Shown: in pieces, positions 35,625 to 40,186 of the stretch
How the letters are laid out: each line of letters starts with the position of its first letter
Numbering within the stretch: the first letter of the stretch is position 1
Assembly: GCF_016908375.1 (NCBI RefSeq)
Contig: NZ_JAFBDS010000016.1
Span: 1 to 40,186, forward strand
Length of the DNA: 40,186 bases
From: Amphibacillus cookii
GTDB lineage: Bacteria > Bacillota > Bacilli > Bacillales > Amphibacillaceae
Direction of reading: 5' to 3'
Notes under the pieces: generated by a model
What the model saw: the letters and a program-made list of their open reading frames with translations, nothing else
Told to the model about the DNA's origin: nothing
Databases searched by the model: none
Made by a program: the position numbers and the translations under genes

Positions 35625-37094
35625 ATGATGAAAACACAAATTGAAGTGATTGGGCTTGGTGCAGGAGATCTCGATCAATTGACAATAGGACTTTATCATA
35701 AATTAATAAATGCAGAGGTTCCTTTGTTTGTGCGAACAAACGATCATCCTGTGCTAGAATCATTAGAGAAACAGGGTGTCAACTTTACCTCATTTGATCC
35801 TATTTATAAACAACATGATCAGTTTGAAGAGGTATATGAAGCGATTGTCGAGCAACTGCTCAAGCAAGCTAAACACAACAAACATATTCTATATGCGGTA
35901 CCTGGTCATCCAATGTTAGCTGAACGAACGGTGCAATTATTACTTGAGCAGGACGAAGTTAACATTGATATTGTTGGTGGCCAGAGTTATTTAGACGCCT
36001 TATTTACTGCGATACACATTGATCCCATTGAAGGGTTTCAGTTTTTAGACGCGACGAGTTTTGAACGTAGTCAAATTAACTATATGCAACATCTTATTTT
36101 CTGTCAGGTTTATGACCAAATGGTTGCTTCAGAATTAAAATTAACTTTGCTGGAAGATTTGCAACCCGATCACCCGGTAGTGATTATTAAATCAGTTGGG
36201 AGTTCGAAAGCTGAGATGGAAACGATCCCGTTAGTCGAGCTAGATCAGTGTGTAGAATTAAGTAATCTCACAAGTGTTTATGTGCACCCAGCTAAAAAAG
36301 AAGTGCTAAACCATCAATTCAATCGACTACGCGAAATTATAGCTGTCTTACGTGGTCCAAGTGGCTGTCCTTGGGATAAGAAGCAAACACATGAAAGCCT
36401 TCGCCATTATTTAATAGAAGAAGCATATGAATTGATCGATGCGATTAATCAAGAGGACGATCATCATATCATTGAAGAACTAGGAGATATCCTCCTGCAA
36501 GTGATGTTACATAGCCAAATAGGGGAAGATCACGGATACTTTACAGTTGATGATGTGGTTCGTTCGATTACGGATAAAATGATTCGTCGACATCCTCATG
36601 TTTTTGGTGATGTAAAAGCTGAAGACACTGAAACTGTGATCGCCAATTGGAAAGCCATAAAAGCTGATGAGAAAGCTGATCAGATTACCGATTCTCTTCT
36701 CGATCGTATTCCGCAATCAGCATCAACTTTAGTAAGGGCTGAAGCTATACAAAAAGAAGCAGCTAAAGTAGGCTTTGATTGGGACAACCCTGAGGATATC
36801 TGGCTTAAAGTAACAGAAGAAATAGAAGAAGTGAAGCAGGCCATAGAAAGTGGTCGGTCAGTTGAGATAGAAGCAGAGTTTGGCGATCTTATTTTTGCGA
36901 TTATTAACTTGGCGCGTTACTATAAAGTTAATAGTGATTTAGCGTTAAGGAGAACCAATATTAAATTCACCAGGCGCTTTCAATATATAGAACGCAAGGT
37001 GCTAGACGCCGGAAGTGAATGGGTTAATATGTCAATTAAAGAATTAGATCACTTATGGGACGAAGCAAAGAGGAGGATGACAGATGAGACTTGA
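35625..37094 (+). CDS. yabN: Tetrapyrrole methylase-MazG fusion protein YabN
   Basis: This 489-residue protein fuses an N-terminal SAM-dependent tetrapyrrole methylase-like domain (about residues 1-220, with IEVIGLGAGDLDQLT and AVPGHPMLAERT) to a MazG nucleotide pyrophosphohydrolase (about 225-489). MazG is shown by GCPWDKKQTHESL, EEAYELIDAI and EELGDILLQV with its metal-binding Glu and Asp. MazG removes non-canonical or excess NTPs; the role of the methylase half is unknown. Tandem ATGs at 35625 and 35628 follow GCTGAGG. It overlaps rqcP by 11 nt. Confidence 0.93.
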   Translation: MMKTQIEVIGLGAGDLDQLTIGLYHKLINAEVPLFVRTNDHPVLESLEKQGVNFTSFDPIYKQHDQFEEVYEAIVEQLLKQAKHNKHILYAVPGHPMLAERTVQLLLEQDEVNIDIVGGQSYLDALFTAIHIDPIEGFQFLDATSFERSQINYMQHLIFCQVYDQMVASELKLTLLEDLQPDHPVVIIKSVGSSKAEMETIPLVELDQCVELSNLTSVYVHPAKKEVLNHQFNRLREIIAVLRGPSGCPWDKKQTHESLRHYLIEEAYELIDAINQEDDHHIIEELGDILLQVMLHSQIGEDHGYFTVDDVVRSITDKMIRRHPHVFGDVKAEDTETVIANWKAIKADEKADQITDSLLDRIPQSASTLVRAEAIQKEAAKVGFDWDNPEDIWLKVTEEIEEVKQAIESGRSVEIEAEFGDLIFAIINLARYYKVNSDLALRRTNIKFTRRFQYIERKVLDAGSEWVNMSIKELDHLWDEAKRRMTDET

Positions 37095-37347
37095 TAAATT
37101 CCTAAAGATTTCACGATTAATCAAAAGGCGTACATTAGCTAAGCAAGTTGCAGATCAAGGCCGAATCACAATTAATGGTAATCCAGCAAAGGCATCGTCA
37201 AATGTAGCGGTAGATGATGAATTGGTCATTCAGTTCGGCCAAAAACGCGTAACCATTAAAGTTGACTCCACTAAAGACGTGGTGAGAAAAGATGAAGCAA
37301 CAACGCTTTATTCGATTGTGAAAGAAGAGCAGATAAAAAAAGAATAG
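37084..37347 (+). CDS. rqcP: Ribosome quality-control factor RqcP (S4 domain, YabO)
   Basis: RqcP works with RqcH at the 50S subunit to add C-terminal Ala tails to stalled nascent chains. The 87-residue protein is an S4/Hsp15-type RNA-binding domain (MRLDKFLKISRLIKRRTLAK, then RITINGNPAKASSNV). AGGAGG inside the end of yabN precedes the ATG, giving translational coupling. With pth and the MutS2-like gene it makes a set of ribosome-rescue functions in this window. Confidence 0.94.
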   Translation: MRLDKFLKISRLIKRRTLAKQVADQGRITINGNPAKASSNVAVDDELVIQFGQKRVTIKVDSTKDVVRKDEATTLYSIVKEEQIKKE

Positions 37348-37372
37348 TCAAGAATAATAGTTCTATCGAGCG

Positions 37373-37408
37373 CCCTCCTTACATATCATACTAGTGATTA
37401 AAGGAGGG
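37373..37408 (+). promoter_or_regulatory. Hairpin that can mask the yabP ribosome binding site
   Basis: CCCTCCTT at 37373-37380 is perfectly complementary to AAGGAGGG at 37401-37408, the yabP Shine-Dalgarno. A nested ATCA/TGAT pair lies in the loop. An RNA read through from rqcP would contain both arms and hide the site, while an RNA starting between them would not. No clear sigma-E promoter was found in the loop. Confidence 0.55.
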
Positions 37409-37415
37409 AATATAA

Positions 37416-37718
37416 ATGATCCAAGAAACGAACCACTACTCAGCCCCAACGCAAGCTACTGAACATGAAGTCAAAGTTCGCAATCGCCGAATGATTGAGA
37501 TTTCTGGTGTGAAAGAAGTTGATAGTTTTGACAATGAAGAATTTTTATTAGAAACCGTCTTGGGCTATTTAATGATTAGAGGGGAAAATTTGCAAATTAA
37601 GACCCTTGATGTGACGCAAGGTAAGGTAGAAATCAAAGGAAAACTAATGGATTTCTCTTATTTAGATGATCACCAGCATGATCAATCGAAAGGCTTTTTA
37701 GGAAAGCTATTCAAATGA
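37416..37718 (+). CDS. yabP: Sporulation protein YabP
   Basis: This 100-residue protein matches YabP of the YabP/YqfC family (spore coat and cortex formation; sigma-E-dependent in B. subtilis). The conserved core RMIEISGVKEVDSFDNEEF and LETVLGYLMIRGENL is evident. AAGGAGGG lies 7 nt before the ATG but can be masked by a hairpin (37373-37408). Its stop overlaps the start of yabQ in ATGA, so the two are coupled. Confidence 0.93.
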   Translation: MIQETNHYSAPTQATEHEVKVRNRRMIEISGVKEVDSFDNEEFLLETVLGYLMIRGENLQIKTLDVTQGKVEIKGKLMDFSYLDDHQHDQSKGFLGKLFK

Positions 37719-38281
37719 GTATTGATATCCAATTTTTATCATTCATTACTATGATGATCATTGGCGTTTATTTAGGAGCTATGTTTGATACAAATGAGCG
37801 TTTAATAGGAAGATTTAATGGGAATACGTTTTTAAATTTCCTTTTTCAGTTTTTATTTTGGCTTAGCCAAGCATTAATCGTATTTTTTTGTCTTGTCAAA
37901 ATAAATAATGGACAAGTCCACTTATATTTTATTTTGATGATTATTTTTGGCTTTTGGATTTACTGTTCATGCTGTCGAACATTCTATCAATCTTTATTAG
38001 AACGCTTGATAATGATCGTTAGCCAAATTATTTATATTATTAAACAAATGATCTACGTTATGATTGTAAAACCATTAATCATTTTTTATCAGGTAGTTAT
38101 AGCGATCGTAGGGTTTATTATTTTATTTGGGAAAAAAATACTTATTCTTTTAATCAGACCAATTGTTTGGGTATTAAGACTCATTTGTCGCTTATTACCG
38201 AAAAATGTGAAAAAATACTTAGTTTCAATGGCAGGAATCTATAGTAAAATAGAGAATATGATTAATAAACAAAAGCGTTGA
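37715..38281 (+). CDS. yabQ: Spore cortex biosynthesis protein YabQ
   Basis: YabQ is a membrane protein needed for spore cortex formation in B. subtilis. The 188-residue protein starts with a hydrophobic segment QFLSFITMMIIGVYLGAMFD and has about four to five membrane segments, then a basic tail ENMINKQKR. Family membership rests on the N-terminal GVYLGAMFDT and position after yabP. It precedes divIC as in B. subtilis. Confidence 0.92.
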   Translation: MSIDIQFLSFITMMIIGVYLGAMFDTNERLIGRFNGNTFLNFLFQFLFWLSQALIVFFCLVKINNGQVHLYFILMIIFGFWIYCSCCRTFYQSLLERLIMIVSQIIYIIKQMIYVMIVKPLIIFYQVVIAIVGFIILFGKKILILLIRPIVWVLRLICRLLPKNVKKYLVSMAGIYSKIENMINKQKR

Positions 38282-38328
38282 ATCATTTTAAAAATAATCA
38301 GGATCATATGTAAAGGAGGTGTCAAGCG

Positions 38329-38709
38329 ATGGGTAAACGTCAACACAAAGTGACTAGAATTAATTCCACGTACATGAATCAATATGATGCTCATGTGGAA
38401 CGACAACGAAAAAGAAAGCGTCTTTTACGTAGGCGTTTGACGCTATTTGCTGTTGTGACTGTGATCACCTTCTTTACGCTATTTACTTATCATATGAATC
38501 AAAGGGCATTATATGCTGAAAAGCAGGACCAATATGAAAAGCTTGAACAAGAAATACGCACTTTAAAAGTAGAAGAACAGTCATTGTTAGAAGAAATAAA
38601 TTTACTAGAAGATGAATCTTATGTACTTCGTATCGCAAAAACAAATTATTTCTTCACAGATGAAGGAGAAATTGTCTTTAAACTAACAGAAGAGGAGCCT
38701 GCTTATTGA
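38329..38709 (+). CDS. divIC: Cell division protein DivIC
   Basis: DivIC is a bitopic divisome protein that pairs with FtsL and DivIB. The 126-residue protein has a basic cytoplasmic N-terminus and one membrane span at about residues 37-55. An external coiled coil (about 57-98) and a short conserved tail with YVLRIAKTNYFF follow. AAAGGAGG precedes the ATG. A promoter for yabR overlaps its stop codon. Confidence 0.95.
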   Translation: MGKRQHKVTRINSTYMNQYDAHVERQRKRKRLLRRRLTLFAVVTVITFFTLFTYHMNQRALYAEKQDQYEKLEQEIRTLKVEEQSLLEEINLLEDESYVLRIAKTNYFFTDEGEIVFKLTEEEPAY

Positions 38710-38735
38710 CATTGTTTTTGTTGCTTAGCTATAAT
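38706..38735 (+). promoter_or_regulatory. Sigma-A promoter of yabR
   Basis: TTGACA (38706-38711, across the divIC stop) and TATAAT (38730-38735) are perfect hexamers with an 18-nt spacer, about 50 nt before yabR. Confidence 0.8.
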
Positions 38736-38785
38736 GTAGGGAGAAGTATATCTTTTTTTAATTCTTAAGGAGGAGCATTTTTTTT

Positions 38786-39196
38786 ATGTCAATCGAAGTA
38801 GGCAGCAAGTTGCAGGGTAAGGTAACAGGAATAACTAATTTTGGAGCGTTTGTTGAATTACCTGAAGGAAAGACAGGCCTCGTTCATATTAGTGAAGTTG
38901 CCGATAATTATGTGAAAGATATTAATGAACACTTATCTGTTGGAGATGAAGTCACAGTTAAGGTCATTAATGTTGAAAACGATGGAAAAATTGGGTTATC
39001 AATTAAGAAAGCTAAAGATAATCCTAGTCAAGGACGTCGGAAGACGAGCGCTAGTCAACCGAAATCAAACCGAGATCGTACAGAGAATTTTGAAGCGAAA
39101 ATGAATCGCTTTTTAAAGGATTCTGAAGATCGCCTAGCTTCATTACGTAAGCACACTGAATCAAAACGTGGAGGTCGAGGTGCTAAAAAAGGCTAA
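38786..39196 (+). CDS. yabR: S1 RNA-binding domain protein YabR
   Basis: This 136-residue protein has one S1 (OB-fold) domain at about residues 1-75 (GSKLQGKVTGITNFGAFVEL, KTGLVHISEVAD, KIGLSIKKA). A basic, Ser/Arg-rich tail follows, ending in KRGGRGAKKG, like YabR and general stress protein 13. It probably binds RNA or ribosomes; the exact role is unknown. AAGGAGGA lies 11-12 nt before the ATG. Confidence 0.93.
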   Translation: MSIEVGSKLQGKVTGITNFGAFVELPEGKTGLVHISEVADNYVKDINEHLSVGDEVTVKVINVENDGKIGLSIKKAKDNPSQGRRKTSASQPKSNRDRTENFEAKMNRFLKDSEDRLASLRKHTESKRGGRGAKKG

Positions 39197-39275
39197 CTTG
39201 CTGTCTAATTTAGTGGGATTGATATTATAGTGACGTGCAATTATAACCGATATTATATAGAATCACAATGAGTTT

Positions 39276-39314
39276 AAAAAGTTGGCGACCATTTATGGGG
39301 TAACCAGCTTTTTT
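39276..39314 (+). terminator. Terminator after yabR
   Basis: AAAAAGTTGG pairs with CCAGCTTTTT (one G-U) and a T run follows. Beyond it, up to 39480, I see no gene, only AT-rich DNA with the palindrome GTGAATTTATTCAC at 39418-39431. Confidence 0.75.
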
Positions 39315-39484
39315 GTGCTTGTCTTGGCTGAACCTGAAAATTCAGATGAGAAAGTTGAGTTATTAAAAATTACCCACAAAACAGAATAAATATAAAGAGA
39401 ATGACCATACTATCAATGTGAATTTATTCACTTGATTATCAACATTTATATACAATAAGTTTAAAAAATATGTTAAGATAATGA

Positions 39485-39502
39485 TTGTACAAGAATGTAC
39501 AA
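39485..39502 (+). promoter_or_regulatory. Operator-like inverted repeat before the lipoprotein gene
   Basis: TTGTACA and TGTACAA are perfect inverted 7-mers separated by AGAA, 26 nt before the ATG and next to a possible -10 (TAAGATAAT, about 39474-39482). It may bind a dimeric repressor; no regulator is assigned. Confidence 0.45.
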
Positions 39503-39528
39503 ACTATATGATTATAGGGGGAACTGAA

Positions 39529-40059
39529 ATGAAATTCAAATGGTTATTAGCGATGCTCTTAACAGTTGGTTTATTAGCAGCATGTGGTGGAGGTACTGAT
39601 GAAACAGATACAGCTGATGAAGAGGGCACTGATGCAGTATCTGCAGCATCGTTTGCTGAAGATGCAGAAGGTCTTCATGCGGCAGCCGATGAAAATGGAA
39701 CTTGGATCATTATTCCGACTAGTGATATGACACTTGAGGAAGACTTAGTTGTAGCAGGGACATTCCATGATGGTGATGATGAGAATGAAGATGTATATCG
39801 TAAAATTGCTGCCTACACACAAGATGATGATAGAAAAATTGTTGATCAATGGACAATTACTGTGCCACAACTTGTGGTTCAGAGTGAAAACTTAAATTTC
39901 CAAGGAGGAACACTAGACGGAGATGTTTATGTTGAAGCTGATGGTTTCTTGTTACATGAAACAGCTACCGTTACTGGTGATGTCATCTTTGCAAATGAAG
40001 ATTATCAAGCTTCTGCAGATTTAGCTGGGACTGTAGAAGGTGAAGTTACTGTTGAGTAA
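39529..40059 (+). CDS. Acidic lipoprotein of unknown function
   Basis: This 176-residue protein has a lipoprotein signal peptide: basic MKFK, a hydrophobic core and the lipobox LAAC at residues 16-19, so Cys19 should be lipidated. An acidic Asp/Glu/Thr linker follows. The C-terminal half has short alternating strands with turns (LNFQGGTLDGDVYVEADGF, ATVTGDVIFAN, GTVEGEVTVE) that recall the bactofilin or polymer-forming beta-helix pattern. That resemblance is by eye only. ATG 39529 follows AGGGGG; an in-frame ATG at 39481 would lie in the operator region. It is not part of the B. subtilis order and has its own terminator. Confidence 0.8.
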   Translation: MKFKWLLAMLLTVGLLAACGGGTDETDTADEEGTDAVSAASFAEDAEGLHAAADENGTWIIIPTSDMTLEEDLVVAGTFHDGDDENEDVYRKIAAYTQDDDRKIVDQWTITVPQLVVQSENLNFQGGTLDGDVYVEADGFLLHETATVTGDVIFANEDYQASADLAGTVEGEVTVE

Positions 40060-40098
40060 CTTGCTTTAAAGAAAAGCCACTCCACAATTATGTAAAAT

Positions 40099-40150
40099 GT
40101 ACCCTATAGAGTAGACACTTTAAAAAAAGTCTACCTATAGGGTACTTTTG
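40099..40150 (+). terminator. Terminator after the lipoprotein gene
   Basis: A long stem (40099-40109 with 40135-40145, continued by GTAGAC with GTCTAC) has an A-rich loop and a short T run. The sequence after it (to 40186) may begin the promoter of the next gene. Confidence 0.88.
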
Positions 40151-40186
40151 TGTATAATTAGAGAAAAAACAGTAAATGGGGAAAGA

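Noticed and set aside
37387-37394. CATACTAG as a sigma-E -10 for yabP
   Set aside because: No matching sigma-E -35 element lies at the required distance, so the promoter is not called, although one is expected from B. subtilis.

Overview
The window is a stretch of low-GC chromosome from an endospore-forming member of the Bacillaceae. It follows the Bacillus subtilis order from the end of an rRNA operon through csfB, tmk, holB, yabA, rsmI, abrB, metS, yabE, ksgA, yabG, veg, ispE, purR, spoVG, glmU, prs, ctc, pth, fin, mfd, spoVT, yabM to yabR. Sporulation genes (csfB, fin, yabG, spoVG, spoVT, yabP, yabQ) and promoters resembling sigma-F, sigma-K, sigma-H and sigma-B sites show that the sporulation and stress programme is kept. 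The genus cannot be fixed from the sequence; an Amphibacillus/Gracilibacillus-type relative is only a guess.

Layout. 1-1336: 5S rRNA, anti-sigma gene csfB, and a decayed Orn/Lys/Arg decarboxylase (yaaO) pseudogene. 1340-5169: tmk-darA-yaaR, then holB-ricT-yabA. 5170-8393: an accessory island between yabA and yabB, with a nested repeat, a strongly promoted structured leader carrying a 7-codon upstream ORF and a terminator, and a MutS2-like ATPase without an Smr domain. 8406-10677: yabB-yazA-rsmI convergent with abrB. 11061-17222: metG, tatD, yabE, rnmV, rsmA. 17421-25916: yabG, veg, ispE, purR, spoVG, glmU, prs, ctc, pth, fin. 26021-30349: mfd and spoVT. 30591-33735: glcT-ptsG with a GlcT antiterminator site, placed inside the sporulation cluster. 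34054-39196: yabM-yabN-rqcP-yabP-yabQ-divIC-yabR. 39529-40059: an acidic lipoprotein.

Themes. Many genes serve translation and its rescue: pth, rqcP, rsmI, rsmA, rnmV, metG, ctc and the MutS2-like protein. Transition-state control is also concentrated here: AbrB, the spoVG sigma-H promoter, SpoVT and the anti-sigma factors CsfB and Fin. At least four copies of one intergenic repeat (family A) and two of another (family B, one interrupted by a third element) sit in the gaps. Relative to B. subtilis, xpaC-yaaN, sspF and yabJ are absent and yaaO is dead.

The best candidate for something new is the 5685-8079 unit. It looks like an attenuator-controlled, Smr-less MutS2 paralogue that may act on stalled or antibiotic-blocked ribosomes. 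The structural part is read from the sequence; the function is inference.
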